In this document: positions 44,676-54,217 of the stretch, piece after piece
Position numbering within the stretch: position 1 is the stretch's first letter
Layout of the letters: every line of letters starts with the position of its first letter
Assembly (NCBI GenBank): GCA_965227875.1
Contig: OZ245783.1
Location: 4,340,001-4,404,000 of the forward strand
Reading direction: 5' to 3'
Length of the DNA: 64,000 nucleotides
Origin: G965227875 sp965227875
GTDB lineage: Bacteria; Pseudomonadota; Alphaproteobacteria; Rhizobiales; JAJFHC01
Program-made: the position numbers and the translations under genes
Notes under the pieces: generated by a model
The model's database searches: none
What the model saw: the letters and a program-made list of their open reading frames with translations, nothing else
What the model was told of the DNA's origin: nothing

Positions 44676-44767
44676 CCGCGCGCCCGTTTCGGGCATTTCG
44701 GATCCCGCCTTGTCACCGGCGGTGAAACCGATCATGTATGTCTACGACACACCGATTGGACAGGCAG

Positions 44768-45739
44768 ATGGTCACAGTGCTTGATACCCTCGGGGAGGCC
44801 CGCAAGGAGCGGCCCCGGCATCCTGAGAAGGCGAACCGGCCCGACAGTCCGGTCTTGCGCAAGCCGGACTGGATCCGCGTTCGCGCGCCGGGCTCCCAGG
44901 TGTTCAACGAAACCAGGAAGATCGTCCGCGACAACAATCTGGTGACCGTCTGCGAGGAAGCCGGCTGCCCGAACATCGGCGAGTGCTGGTCCAAGAAGCA
45001 CGCGACTATGATGATCATGGGCGATACCTGCACCCGCGCCTGCGCCTTCTGCAACGTGCGCACCGGCCGTCCGGACCCGCTCGACGGCGACGAACCGGCA
45101 CGCGTCGCCGATGCCGTGGCACGGCTCGGACTGAACCATGTGGTCATCACTTCCGTCGACCGCGACGACCTCGCCGATGGCGGCGCGGCCCATTTTGCGG
45201 CAGTCATTGCCGCCATCAGGGCCGCCTCGCCGGACACGACCGTCGAAATCCTCACGCCCGACTTTCTGCGCAAGCCCGGCGCGCTCGAGACCGTTGTCGA
45301 AGCCAGACCCGACGTGTTCAACCACAATCTCGAGACGGTGCCGTCGCTCTATCTGACGGTCCGCCCCGGGGCGCGTTACTTCCATTCGATCCGGCTGCTG
45401 CAGAAGGTCAAGGAACTCGATCCCGACATGTTCACCAAGTCGGGCCTCATGGTGGGACTCGGTGAGACACGTCACGAGGTCCTGCAGGTCATGGACGACA
45501 TGCGTTCCGCGGACATCGACTTCCTCACGATCGGCCAGTACCTCCAGCCCACGCGCAAGCACCACCCGATCGACCGGTTCGTGACTCCCGATGAATTCCA
45601 GGCGCTGGAAACGAGCGCCTATTCCAAGGGTTTCCTGCTGGTGTCCGCGTCGCCGCTCACCAGGTCCTCGCACCATGCGGGCGAGGATTTCGCACGGCTG
45701 AGGGCCGCGCGACGCGCCACGCTTGCTGGCCGGGCCTGA
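44768..45739 (+). CDS. lipA: Lipoyl synthase
   Basis: Radical SAM enzyme that inserts sulfur into octanoyl chains to make lipoate, the cofactor of the neighbouring PDH complex. 323 residues from ATG 44768 (MVTVLDTLGEARKERPRHPE), the usual alphaproteobacterial start; ATG 44738 would add ten. Auxiliary cluster cysteines 62, 67, 73 (CEEAGCPNIGEC) and radical SAM cysteines 88, 92, 95 (CTRACAFC) are present. The RSSHHAGEDF segment near the C-terminus is conserved. Confidence 0.97.
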   Translation: MVTVLDTLGEARKERPRHPEKANRPDSPVLRKPDWIRVRAPGSQVFNETRKIVRDNNLVTVCEEAGCPNIGECWSKKHATMMIMGDTCTRACAFCNVRTGRPDPLDGDEPARVADAVARLGLNHVVITSVDRDDLADGGAAHFAAVIAAIRAASPDTTVEILTPDFLRKPGALETVVEARPDVFNHNLETVPSLYLTVRPGARYFHSIRLLQKVKELDPDMFTKSGLMVGLGETRHEVLQVMDDMRSADIDFLTIGQYLQPTRKHHPIDRFVTPDEFQALETSAYSKGFLLVSASPLTRSSHHAGEDFARLRAARRATLAGRA

Positions 45740-45759
45740 TCGATCAATACGGAATACGC

Positions 45760-46242
45760 ATGCCGCGTTTCGAAACCACACGCTACGTCCGGCACGCGCC
45801 GCGACGGATGTTGGATCTTGTCATGGATGTCGAACGCTACCCTGAATTTCTTCCTCTGTGCGAAGACCTTGTCGTGCGGGAAAGAAGCCAGGACGCGTCA
45901 CGCGAGATCGTTCTCGCGGACATGACCATCGGTTACAAGGCGCTGCGGGAAACCTTTCGCAGCCGCGTCGAGGCCGATGCCGACGCCCTGACAATCGTCG
46001 CGCGATACGTTGACGGACCCGTGCGCCACCTCGAAAACCACTGGCGGTTCGAACCCGCGCGCGGCGACACCTGCGCCGTGCATTTCCGCATCGAGTACGA
46101 GTTCTCGAACCTCGCCCTCAAGGTTCTGATGGGCGCCATGTTCGACAAGGCCTTCCGCAAGTTTGCCGTGGCGTTCGAGCGAAGGGCCGACGCGCTCTAC
46201 GGCGCGGAAGACGGACTTGTCCCGGATGCCGCCGGGGGATGA
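45760..46242 (+). CDS. RatA/COQ10-like START-domain protein (SRPBCC family)
   Basis: 160 residues of the polyketide-cyclase/START fold. The opening segment MPRFETTRYVRHAPRRMLDL with DVERYPEFLPLCEDL is typical of the group that includes E. coli RatA and mitochondrial Coq10, a ubiquinone-binding chaperone. In alphaproteobacteria it usually sits next to lipA, as here (20-base gap). A quinone-related role is more likely than toxin activity, by family placement only. Confidence 0.88.
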   Translation: MPRFETTRYVRHAPRRMLDLVMDVERYPEFLPLCEDLVVRERSQDASREIVLADMTIGYKALRETFRSRVEADADALTIVARYVDGPVRHLENHWRFEPARGDTCAVHFRIEYEFSNLALKVLMGAMFDKAFRKFAVAFERRADALYGAEDGLVPDAAGG

Positions 46243-46258
46243 CCGCGGGCATCGTTCG

Positions 46259-46756
46259 TCAATCGTCGAGCGCCTCGTCCAGCATGGCGAACGCCTCGAG
46301 CACGGTCGCGGTCCGGATCACGGCGCGGCCATGATCTTCGAAGAGGCATCTGCGGTGCATCGTGGGACCGTTCCTGCGGGCGACGGCGATATGCACGAGG
46401 CCGACCGGCTTGGTTTCCGTGCCTCCGCCCGGGCCCGCCACGCCCGTTACGGCGACTGTCATTTGGGCGCGTGAACGGGCGAGGGCACCCTCTGCCATCG
46501 CCCTCGCGACCGGCTCGCTTACCGCGCCATGCGCCGCGATCGTTCCGGCGTCCACGCCGATCATCTCGGTCTTGGCCTCGTTCGAATAGGTGACGAAGCC
46601 GCGCTCTACGACGTCCGAGCTCCCGGGGATGTCGGTCAGGGCGGCGGCGATCATGCCGCCGGTGCAGGATTCCGCCGTCGCCAGCATGATGCCGCGGTCC
46701 CGGCAACGGACGAGCAGCGCTTCGGCAAGCGCGGTCGTGTCAGGTGTCTGCGCCAT
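46259..46756 (-). CDS. CinA-family nicotinamide-nucleotide amidohydrolase
   Basis: 165 residues containing only the C-terminal CinA (PncC) domain, which deamidates NMN. The start ATG 46756 (MAQTPDTTALAEALL) overlaps the end of ispDF by 17 bases. Motifs: ATAESCTGGMIAAALTDIPG with the catalytic Ser, FVTYSNEAKTEMIGV and AVTGVAGPGGGTETKPVG. The N-terminal molybdopterin-binding domain of full-length CinA is absent, which is common. It converges with ratA-like gene over a 16-base gap. Confidence 0.93.
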   Translation of the reverse strand: MAQTPDTTALAEALLVRCRDRGIMLATAESCTGGMIAAALTDIPGSSDVVERGFVTYSNEAKTEMIGVDAGTIAAHGAVSEPVARAMAEGALARSRAQMTVAVTGVAGPGGGTETKPVGLVHIAVARRNGPTMHRRCLFEDHGRAVIRTATVLEAFAMLDEALDD

Positions 46757-47942
46757 GTTCCGGTTCCGCGATTTGTGTCCGGACGGCGACCGTCGCCGTG
46801 GCCATGGCGGCGATTCCCTCGCGCCGCCCGGTAAATCCGAGACCTTCGGACGTCGTCGCCTTGATGCTGATCCGGTCGACGGCGAGGCCCATGATCTCCG
46901 AGAGGGTTCTCTGCATGGCGGCCGCATGGGGCCCTATTTTCGGGACCTCGCAGATGATCGTCACGTCCACGGCGACGATCCGGCCGCGTGCGCCCGCGAG
47001 GCGACAGGCATGTTCCAGGAAAATGCGGGACGGCGCACCCTTCCACTGGGGGTCGCTGGGCGGAAAATGCCGTCCGATGTCGCCCTCGGCCAGCGCGCCG
47101 TAGAGTGCGTCGGTCAGGGCATGCATCGCGACATCCGCATCGGAATGCCCTTCGAGGCTTCGGTCGTGGGAGATGTCGACCCCGCACAGGCGCACCCCGG
47201 TTCCGTCCGTGAAACGGTGGACATCGAAACCCTGGCCGACGCGGGTTTCCCATGTGGTCTCCGGTCCCCTCAGTATTGCTTCGGCTAGCATCAGGTCCCT
47301 TTCAGTCGTGATTTTCGTGTTTTCCACGTCGCCGGCGACGGTCACTGTCGAAAGACCGGCCCAGGCGGCGACGGAAGCGTCGTCCGTGAACGCTGTGTCG
47401 CCATCCCGCGCCGCACGCCTGTGGGCCGTCAGGATTGCCTCGAAGGCGAACCCCTGTGGCGTCTGTGCGGCGCGCAGCAGCGTCCTGTCCGGTGACCCCG
47501 TCACGTTGTCCGCACCGTCCACCTCCTTGACCGTATCGGTCACCGGGACGACGGGAATGGCGGAACCAGTATCTTTCGCGGCCTTTTCCACCCTCGCGAT
47601 CAACTGCGCGGACACGAACGGCCTCGCGCCGTCGTGTATGAGCACGATTTCGGGTTTTTCCGAGACGAGACGCTCGAGGCCGGCGAGCACTGACGCCTGC
47701 CGCGTCGCGCCACCGTGCACGACCGGCGGTCTGTCGGCCCAGTCCGGCACGCTGGCCCGGTACAGGGCTTCGTCGTCGGGGTGGACCACGACCACGACCG
47801 GTCCGATTCCGTCAATCCGGTCAAAGGCTTCCAGCGTACGGCATATCATTGCCTTGCCGCCCAGCTCGCGAAACTGCTTGGGCCGGTCCCCGCCCAGTCG
47901 CGTCCCGCGCCCGGCGGCAACGATGATCGCGGCTGTGGTCAT
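46740..47942 (-). CDS. ispDF: Bifunctional IspDF isoprenoid enzyme
   Basis: 400 residues fusing two MEP-pathway steps. Residues 1 to about 230 are the cytidylyltransferase IspD (VAAGRGTRLGGDRPKQF, RLVSEKPEIVLIHDGARPF). Residues about 240-400 are MECDP synthase IspF (GQGFDVHRFTDG with zinc ligands, LEGHSDADVAMHALTDAL, ATTSEGLGFTGRREG). The fusion is a known alphaproteobacterial arrangement. Divergent from dusB by 164 bases; overlaps the cinA start. Confidence 0.97.
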   Translation of the reverse strand: MTTAAIIVAAGRGTRLGGDRPKQFRELGGKAMICRTLEAFDRIDGIGPVVVVVHPDDEALYRASVPDWADRPPVVHGGATRQASVLAGLERLVSEKPEIVLIHDGARPFVSAQLIARVEKAAKDTGSAIPVVPVTDTVKEVDGADNVTGSPDRTLLRAAQTPQGFAFEAILTAHRRAARDGDTAFTDDASVAAWAGLSTVTVAGDVENTKITTERDLMLAEAILRGPETTWETRVGQGFDVHRFTDGTGVRLCGVDISHDRSLEGHSDADVAMHALTDALYGALAEGDIGRHFPPSDPQWKGAPSRIFLEHACRLAGARGRIVAVDVTIICEVPKIGPHAAAMQRTLSEIMGLAVDRISIKATTSEGLGFTGRREGIAAMATATVAVRTQIAEPEHGADT

Positions 47943-48106
47943 TTCGCTGCTCCGCTGATATTCAGGGCCGACTTATCGGGAATTCGCGGGAAAGGTGCAA
48001 GCCGCAAGTCCGGTCCGGTAAGACTGTTTCGGAATGGGCGTTGCAACCTGCACCGTCCTCCTCCTATATTGCCTGAAATTTGTTCAAGTTTGAAAGTGCC
48101 TAAAAA

Positions 48107-49120
48107 ATGGGCATAGGTATCGGCGGCATCGAGTTTCCCAACCGCGTCTTTCTCGCGCCCATGTCGGGCGTGACGGACGAACCGTTTCGGCGACTGGCTC
48201 ACAATATGGGTGCGGGCATGGTCGTGTCGGAAATGGTCGCGAGCGGCGAACTCGTTCTCAACCGTCCGGAGTCCCTCCTGCGCAGCCGCAGGTCCGAAAG
48301 CGACATGCCCCACGTGGTGCAGCTTGCCGGGCGCGAGGCAAGGTGGATGGCGGAAGGCGCGCGGATGGCCCGCGACCTTGGTGCCGATATCGTCGATATC
48401 AACATGGGGTGTCCTGCGAAGAAGGTCACCAAGGGCCTTTCGGGCTCCGCTCTCATGCGCGACCCGGATCACGCCCTCTCGCTCGTGAAGGCGACGGTGG
48501 GCGCTGTGGACTGTCCCGTGACGCTCAAGATGCGCCTGGGCTGGGACGACGACAGCCGCAACGCGCCGGAGATCGCGCGCCGGGCGGAGGCGGAAGGCGT
48601 GGCGATGATCACGGTCCACGGGCGGACCCGTTGTCAGTTCTACGATGGCACCGCGGACTGGGCGGCGATCGCGCAAGTCAAGCAGGCGGTAAACGTGCCG
48701 GTCGTCGCCAACGGCGATATCACAACGCTGCATGACGTTCAGACCGCGCTCGATCAGTCGGGTGCGGACGCCGTCATGGTCGGGCGCGCCGCCTATGGCC
48801 GGCCCTGGCTTCCAGGGCTGCTTGCGCGTTCGCTCGAGGCGGGTCGCCAGCTTCCGGACCCTCCGCTCGAGCGGCAGAAGGCGATCGCCACGGAGCATTA
48901 TCGTGACATGCTCGCGCATTACGGCACGGAAGTCGGTGTCCGGTGCGCGCGCAAGCATCTGGGATGGTACGCGCAGAACGCTCTTCAGCAGGCTTGCGGC
49001 GCTTCCGGTGACGAAGCGGAGGGACTGCGGACCGCGATGATGAAGTCGGCGGATCCCGCCCGGGCCATGAACCTCATCGACCGCTTCTACGGAAGCCTGA
49101 CCCTGCCGGAGGCTGCATGA
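48107..49120 (+). CDS. dusB: tRNA dihydrouridine synthase (NifR3-like)
   Basis: FMN-dependent reduction of tRNA uridines. 337 residues. FMN site NRVFLAPMSGVTDEPFRRLA and catalytic Cys102 in DINMGCPAKKVTKG; the TVHGRTRCQFYDGTADW segment and VVANGDITTLHD are conserved. Its ATG follows a weak ribosome site. It is the first gene of the classical nifR3-ntrB-ntrC cluster and its stop overlaps ntrB as ATGA. Confidence 0.96.
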   Translation: MGIGIGGIEFPNRVFLAPMSGVTDEPFRRLAHNMGAGMVVSEMVASGELVLNRPESLLRSRRSESDMPHVVQLAGREARWMAEGARMARDLGADIVDINMGCPAKKVTKGLSGSALMRDPDHALSLVKATVGAVDCPVTLKMRLGWDDDSRNAPEIARRAEAEGVAMITVHGRTRCQFYDGTADWAAIAQVKQAVNVPVVANGDITTLHDVQTALDQSGADAVMVGRAAYGRPWLPGLLARSLEAGRQLPDPPLERQKAIATEHYRDMLAHYGTEVGVRCARKHLGWYAQNALQQACGASGDEAEGLRTAMMKSADPARAMNLIDRFYGSLTLPEAA

Positions 49121-50268
49121 AAATGGCCAGTGCGACACTCGAAGCGGAGAGGGCGCCGGAGAGCATCGACCCGGCGAGCATACTGGGGACCCTTCCACAC
49201 CCGGTTGTCGCGCTCGATCGCGAGGACCGGGTGGCGTTCGCGAACGTCCCGGCCCAGTCGTTTTTCCAGGCCGGTGCGGCCGTGCTCCGCCGCAATCGTC
49301 TCGCGGACCTCGTGCCTTTCGGAAGTCCGGTGCTCTCGCTCGTCGCCCAGGTGCGCGAACGCCTCGCGTCGGTCAGCGAGTACGGTGTCGACCTGGGGAC
49401 CCCGAAAATCGGCGGCCAGCGGCTCGCCGACATCCAGGTGGCGCCGATCCTGGAACAACCCGGGCATATCCTGATCCTGTTCCAGGAACGTACGATGGCG
49501 CACAAGATCGACCGGCAACTGACCCATCGCGGTGCGGCCCGGTCCGTCGCCGGCATGGCCGCCATTCTCGCGCACGAGATCAAGAACCCGCTTTCCGGGA
49601 TCCGCGGTGCAGCCCAGCTCCTGGAGTCCTCTGTCGAGGACGAAGACCGGTCGCTCACCAAGCTGATCTGCGAGGAAACCGATCGGATCTGCAAGCTCGT
49701 GGACCGGATGGAGGTCTTCAATGACAACCGGCCCATCGAGGCGGAACCGCAGAACATCCATGCCATACTCGATCGGGTCAGGGAGATCGCGGTCAACGGC
49801 TTCGCCCGGGAAATCGAGATCTCGGAGACCTACGACCCGTCCCTTCCTCCCGTGCTCGGCGACCGCGACCAGCTCATCCAGGTCTTTCTCAACCTCGTGA
49901 AGAACGCCTGCGAGGCGGTGGCTTCGGTGCGCGGTCACAACGGGCAGGTCGTGCTTTCCACCGCTTTCCGGCCGGGCGTCCGGCTTTCGGTGCCGGGGAC
50001 CGGCCGGCGTATCGGCCTGCCGCTCGAAATCTGCGTGCGGGACAACGGGCCCGGCGTGCCCGATGACATCCGCGAGCACATGTTCGACCCCTTCGTGACG
50101 ACCAAGTCCTTCGGCACCGGGCTGGGGCTGGCGCTGGTCGCCAAGATCGTCGGCAACCACGGCGGTATCATCGAGTGCGAGAGCGGGCCTCCCCAGACGA
50201 CGTTCCGGGTGCTGTTGCCCATGCATATGGAAAGCGCAGCGCACCCGGCCGGGGAGACCGGGGAATGA
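49117..50268 (+). CDS. ntrB: Nitrogen regulation sensor histidine kinase NtrB
   Basis: Cytosolic sensor kinase/phosphatase that controls NtrC according to PII signals. 383 residues: PAS domain (about 20-130), phospho-accepting His153 in ILAHEIKNPLSGIRGAAQLL, and an ATPase domain with NLVKNACEAV and DNGPGVPDDIREHMFDPF plus GTGLGLALV. Translationally coupled to dusB before it and ntrC after it (ATGA overlaps). Confidence 0.96.
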   Translation: MKMASATLEAERAPESIDPASILGTLPHPVVALDREDRVAFANVPAQSFFQAGAAVLRRNRLADLVPFGSPVLSLVAQVRERLASVSEYGVDLGTPKIGGQRLADIQVAPILEQPGHILILFQERTMAHKIDRQLTHRGAARSVAGMAAILAHEIKNPLSGIRGAAQLLESSVEDEDRSLTKLICEETDRICKLVDRMEVFNDNRPIEAEPQNIHAILDRVREIAVNGFAREIEISETYDPSLPPVLGDRDQLIQVFLNLVKNACEAVASVRGHNGQVVLSTAFRPGVRLSVPGTGRRIGLPLEICVRDNGPGVPDDIREHMFDPFVTTKSFGTGLGLALVAKIVGNHGGIIECESGPPQTTFRVLLPMHMESAAHPAGETGE

Positions 50269-51713
50269 GCGGAGAGACGATTCTGGTCGCGGATGACGAC
50301 ACGGCAATCCGCACGGTCCTCAACCAGGCGCTCGCCCGGGCGGGCTATGCCGTGAAGGCGACCAGCAACGCCTCGACGCTGTGGCGCTGGATCAGCCAGG
50401 GCGAGGGCGATCTCGTCGTCACCGACGTCGTGATGCCCGACGACAATGCCTTCGACATGCTGCCCCGTATCCGCAAGCTGCGTCCAAACCTTCCGGTCGT
50501 GGTCATGAGTGCGCAGAACACGCTGATGACGGCGATCACGGCCGCCGAGCAGGGAGCCTACGAATATCTCCCCAAACCGTTCGACCTGAACGAACTGGTG
50601 GCGGTCGTGGGCCGCGGCCTCAGCCAGGGTGGCGCCGGGCAGGGCGACAAGAGCGGGGCTGGCGAACTGCCCGCGGAAAAGATGCCGCTGATCGGCCGTT
50701 CCGCGGCCATGCAGGACATCTATCGCGTGCTCGCGCGGCTCATGCAGACCGACCTGACCGTCATGGTGTCGGGCGAGAGCGGAACCGGCAAGGAACTCGT
50801 GGCCCGCGCGTTGCACCAGTATGGCAAGCGCCGCAACGGGCCGTTCGTGGCCGTCAACATGGCGGCGATCCCGCGCGAACTGATCGAATCGGAACTGTTC
50901 GGCCATGAACGCGGCGCGTTCACGGGCGCATCCAAGCGTTCGGCGGGCCGTTTCGAGCAGGCCGAGGGCGGAACGCTTTTCCTGGATGAAATCGGCGATA
51001 TGCCCATGGAGGCCCAGACCCGGCTTCTCCGCGTACTCCAGGAAGGCGAGTACTCCATGGTCGGCGGCACCGGTTCGATCCGGACCAATGTGCGGATCGT
51101 CGCGGCCACCAATCGCGACCTGCGCCGCCAGATCGATCAGGGCATGTTCCGCGAGGATCTGTTTTTCAGACTCAACGTGGTGCCGATTCGCCTGCCGCCT
51201 CTGCGCGAGAGGGCCGAGGACATTCCCGACCTCGTACGTCATTTCGTCAGCGAGGCCGAAAAGGAAGGCCTTCCGCGCAAGTCGGTGGAGGCAGGGGCCT
51301 TCGAGCGACTGAAGCGCCATTCGTGGCCGGGAAACGTCCGCGAACTTGAAAACCTGGTCCGAAGGGTATCCGCGCTCTATTCGCAGGACACGATCACCCA
51401 GTCGCTGATCGATGCCGAACTCTCGGATGTCTCGCCCGGACAACCTGAGACGGCCCCGTCCGGCGGCGAACCGCTGGAAGAACAGGTCGAGGCCTATCTG
51501 GCGTCCTATTTTGCGGGGTTTCCCAACGGGTTGCCGCCTGCCGGGCTCTACGATCGCATCCTTGAGAAGGTCGAACGTCCGCTCGTGGCGGCCGCACTCG
51601 CCGCGACGTCCGGCAACCAGATCCGGGCGGCCGAACTGCTCGGCCTCAACCGGAACACCTTGCGGAAGAAAATCCGGAACCTCGACATTTCCTTCGCCCG
51701 GACGCGGGGGTGA
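50265..51713 (+). CDS. ntrC: Nitrogen regulation response regulator NtrC
   Basis: Sigma54-dependent activator of nitrogen-limitation genes. 482 residues: receiver domain with phospho-Asp54 (VVTDVVMPDD), AAA+ domain with Walker A SGESGTGKELVARAL, the sigma54-contacting GAFTGA motif in HERGAFTGASKRSAG, Walker B GGTLFLDEIGD, and a C-terminal Fis-type helix-turn-helix (AAELLGLNRNTLRKKIRNL). ATG 50265 overlaps the ntrB stop. A short perfect hairpin (51718-51737) follows the stop. Confidence 0.97.
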   Translation: MSGETILVADDDTAIRTVLNQALARAGYAVKATSNASTLWRWISQGEGDLVVTDVVMPDDNAFDMLPRIRKLRPNLPVVVMSAQNTLMTAITAAEQGAYEYLPKPFDLNELVAVVGRGLSQGGAGQGDKSGAGELPAEKMPLIGRSAAMQDIYRVLARLMQTDLTVMVSGESGTGKELVARALHQYGKRRNGPFVAVNMAAIPRELIESELFGHERGAFTGASKRSAGRFEQAEGGTLFLDEIGDMPMEAQTRLLRVLQEGEYSMVGGTGSIRTNVRIVAATNRDLRRQIDQGMFREDLFFRLNVVPIRLPPLRERAEDIPDLVRHFVSEAEKEGLPRKSVEAGAFERLKRHSWPGNVRELENLVRRVSALYSQDTITQSLIDAELSDVSPGQPETAPSGGEPLEEQVEAYLASYFAGFPNGLPPAGLYDRILEKVERPLVAAALAATSGNQIRAAELLGLNRNTLRKKIRNLDISFARTRG

Positions 51714-51892
51714 CGCAGGACCGGTGCGCGCCGGTCCATGCTGTTGCAATTATGCTACATTGTAATTGAATCCCCGCAACACAACCTGCACAATATCCCC
51801 TTTGCTGCGAAGTGCCTGATTTTGGGCACATTGAAGACAGATAAAAATGCCGCAAGCGTTACATCAAGGCCACAATCTGATTCCCGCGACAC
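51714..51892 (+). promoter_or_regulatory. ntrC-ntrY intergenic region with hairpin and two dyads
   Basis: Three signals lie in 179 bases: a GGACCGG-TGCGCG-CCGGTCC hairpin (51718-51737) that may end ntrC; an AT-rich CAATTA...TAATTG dyad (51747-51768); and GTGCC-N8-GGCAC (51812-51829), which resembles an NtrC-type dyad but matches only loosely. ntrY probably has its own promoter here; no clear sigma70 or sigma54 pair was found. Confidence 0.45.
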
Positions 51893-54217
51893 ATGACAGT
51901 GGTTGCTGAAGACGGAAAGCTGCCCGAGACACCGGCAGCCATCACGACCCGCGATTTCGGGGGTGCGTCATCCATCCTGCAGAAACTCGGTTTCGCGGTG
52001 GTCCTCGGCGCGCTGCTCAGTGGTCTGGCGACCTATGCGATCCTCACCGGCCTGACCCCGGTTCTGCCCACGCCCTACATCATCAACACCCTGCTCGCGA
52101 TCAACATCGTGCTCGTCGTGGCGATGATCGTGCTCATTACGTGGCAGGTGATCGTGCTCTGGCTGGCCCGCAACCGGGGCAGTGCGGGCGCGAGGCTGCA
52201 TGTCAGGCTTGTGACGCTGTTCGCCCTCGTTGCCTCCATTCCGGCACTGCTCGTGGCCATTTTTGCCAGCGTAACGCTCGACAGGGGCCTTGACCGCTGG
52301 TTTTCGGAGAGGACCAGGTCGATCGTGGAGACCGCGCTCGTTGTCGCGCACTCCTACATCCAGGAGCACGGCCAGGTCATCCGGACGGATACCGCGGCGA
52401 TGGCCAACGACCTCGACCGTGCCCATCCGCTCTACGAGAACAACCGTCCGCAGTTCCAGCGCGTGTTCCAGGCGCAGACCGCCCTCAGGGGCCTCGCCGG
52501 TGCGTTCATCATCAATGGCAACCTGACGATCCTTTCGCGCGCATTGAGAAACGAGAACGCCACGTTCGAGGGGCCGACCCGCGAAGCCATGGACAAGGCG
52601 AGCGCCGGGGAACTCGTGATCATGAACCCGGGCAACACCAACCAGGTCCGGGCGCTGGTCAAGCTCAAGGCCTTCGAGGACGCCTACCTCTTCGTGTTCC
52701 GGTTCGTCGACACCACGGTGATCGATCACCTGCGCAAGACCCAGGCGGGCAAGGTCGAGTACGACAGCATGGAGGCCCGGCGCTACGGCGTTCAGTTCAC
52801 GTTCGCGCTCATGTATGTGGGCGTCGCGCTGATCTTCCTGCTGGCCGCCATCTGGTTCGGCCTGTGGGTCTCCGACAGGCTGGTGGCGCCCATCGGCCGT
52901 CTCATCGGTGCGGCACGAGAGGTCTCCGAGGGCAATCTCGACGCGAAGGTTTCGCTCAAGCAGGTCGAGGGCGACCTGGCGACGCTCGGGCGCACCTTCA
53001 ACCAGATGACCGACCAGCTGTCCGGCCAGCGCAAGGAACTGATCGACGCCAACCATATGCTCGACGTCCGGCGCAGGTTCACCGAGGCGGTGCTGTCGGG
53101 CGTTACCGCCGGCGTGATCGGCCTCGACCAGGAGGGGCGCATCACGCTGGTGAACAGGTCGGCGCTGACGCTTCTGGGCGTCGACGAGAACGACCTGTCC
53201 GGACGGCCCCTCGCAGATGCCCTGCCGGCAATGGACACGATTTTCCGCAAGGCGCAGACCAAGGCTTCGGGGTCCGCCGACGGCCAGGTCAGCATCAAGA
53301 TCAACGGTCAGGACCGCAATTTCATGGTCCGCGTGACCCGTGAACAGTCGGGCGAGGACGAACATGGTGACGTGGTCACGTTCGACGACATCACGGAACT
53401 GGTCAATGCCCAGCGCAACTCCGCCTGGGCCGACATCGCGCGGCGTATCGCGCATGAGATCAAGAACCCCCTGACGCCCATCCAGCTCTCGGCCGAAAGG
53501 CTGAAACGCAAGTATGGCAAGGACATACAGTTCGATCGTGAGATTTTCGAACAATGTACCGACACGATCATCCGCCAGGTCGGCGACATCGGCAGGATGG
53601 TCGACGAGTTTTCCACATTCGCCCGCATGCCCAAGGCCACCATGGAGCGCCGCGATCTCTGCGACACCGTCAAGCAGGCGGTGTTCCTCCAGAGGGTCAG
53701 CAGCTCGGACATCACGTTCGAGACCGACATCCCGTCGGAACCGATCATGATCGACCTGGACAGGAGGCTGGTCACGCAGGCGCTTACGAACCTTGTGAAG
53801 AACGCTACGGAAAGCATTGAAACTAAAGCTCAAAAGTCGGGAGAAGACTATCGTGGCCGGATCAAGGTGTCGGTTACGTGCACCGACCGATTCTGCCATG
53901 TAGACGTGATCGACAACGGTGTCGGCCTGCCGAAGGAAAACCGCCAGCGCCTGGTCGAGCCCTACATGACGACGCGCGAGAAGGGGACCGGACTGGGTCT
54001 TGCGATCGTAAAGAAGATCATGGAAGAGCATGATGGCCGGCTTGGCCTTCAAGATGCCCCAAATTTGGAAGAAGACGAAACGGGAGCTCTCGTGCGGCTG
54101 GTATTCCCCAATGTCGCGAAAAACGAAAACAGCACAGACGAAATTTCCGACCAGGCGGCGGACCCCGGTGAGAGTGACGGGGACCCGGCCGAACAAGAGC
54201 AAACGAGGAAAGAGTAA
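51893..54217 (+). CDS. ntrY: Nitrogen regulation transmembrane sensor histidine kinase NtrY
   Basis: Membrane sensor kinase paired with NtrX. 774 residues: several N-terminal membrane helices (about 25-115) and another near 300, a HAMP linker (SDRLVAPIGRLIGAAREVSE), a PAS domain (about 395-500), phospho-His521 in IARRIAHEIKNPLTPIQLSA and an ATPase domain (NLVKNATESIE, VIDNGVGLPKENRQRLVEPY, GTGLGLAIVKKI). The stop and the ntrX ATG share one base. Confidence 0.96.
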   Translation: MTVVAEDGKLPETPAAITTRDFGGASSILQKLGFAVVLGALLSGLATYAILTGLTPVLPTPYIINTLLAINIVLVVAMIVLITWQVIVLWLARNRGSAGARLHVRLVTLFALVASIPALLVAIFASVTLDRGLDRWFSERTRSIVETALVVAHSYIQEHGQVIRTDTAAMANDLDRAHPLYENNRPQFQRVFQAQTALRGLAGAFIINGNLTILSRALRNENATFEGPTREAMDKASAGELVIMNPGNTNQVRALVKLKAFEDAYLFVFRFVDTTVIDHLRKTQAGKVEYDSMEARRYGVQFTFALMYVGVALIFLLAAIWFGLWVSDRLVAPIGRLIGAAREVSEGNLDAKVSLKQVEGDLATLGRTFNQMTDQLSGQRKELIDANHMLDVRRRFTEAVLSGVTAGVIGLDQEGRITLVNRSALTLLGVDENDLSGRPLADALPAMDTIFRKAQTKASGSADGQVSIKINGQDRNFMVRVTREQSGEDEHGDVVTFDDITELVNAQRNSAWADIARRIAHEIKNPLTPIQLSAERLKRKYGKDIQFDREIFEQCTDTIIRQVGDIGRMVDEFSTFARMPKATMERRDLCDTVKQAVFLQRVSSSDITFETDIPSEPIMIDLDRRLVTQALTNLVKNATESIETKAQKSGEDYRGRIKVSVTCTDRFCHVDVIDNGVGLPKENRQRLVEPYMTTREKGTGLGLAIVKKIMEEHDGRLGLQDAPNLEEDETGALVRLVFPNVAKNENSTDEISDQAADPGESDGDPAEQEQTRKE

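Noticed and set aside
41556..44735. 1059-codon minus-strand frame opposite pdhC, lpdA and the GlsB-like gene
   Set aside because: Shadow of real genes on the other strand, no domain recognised.
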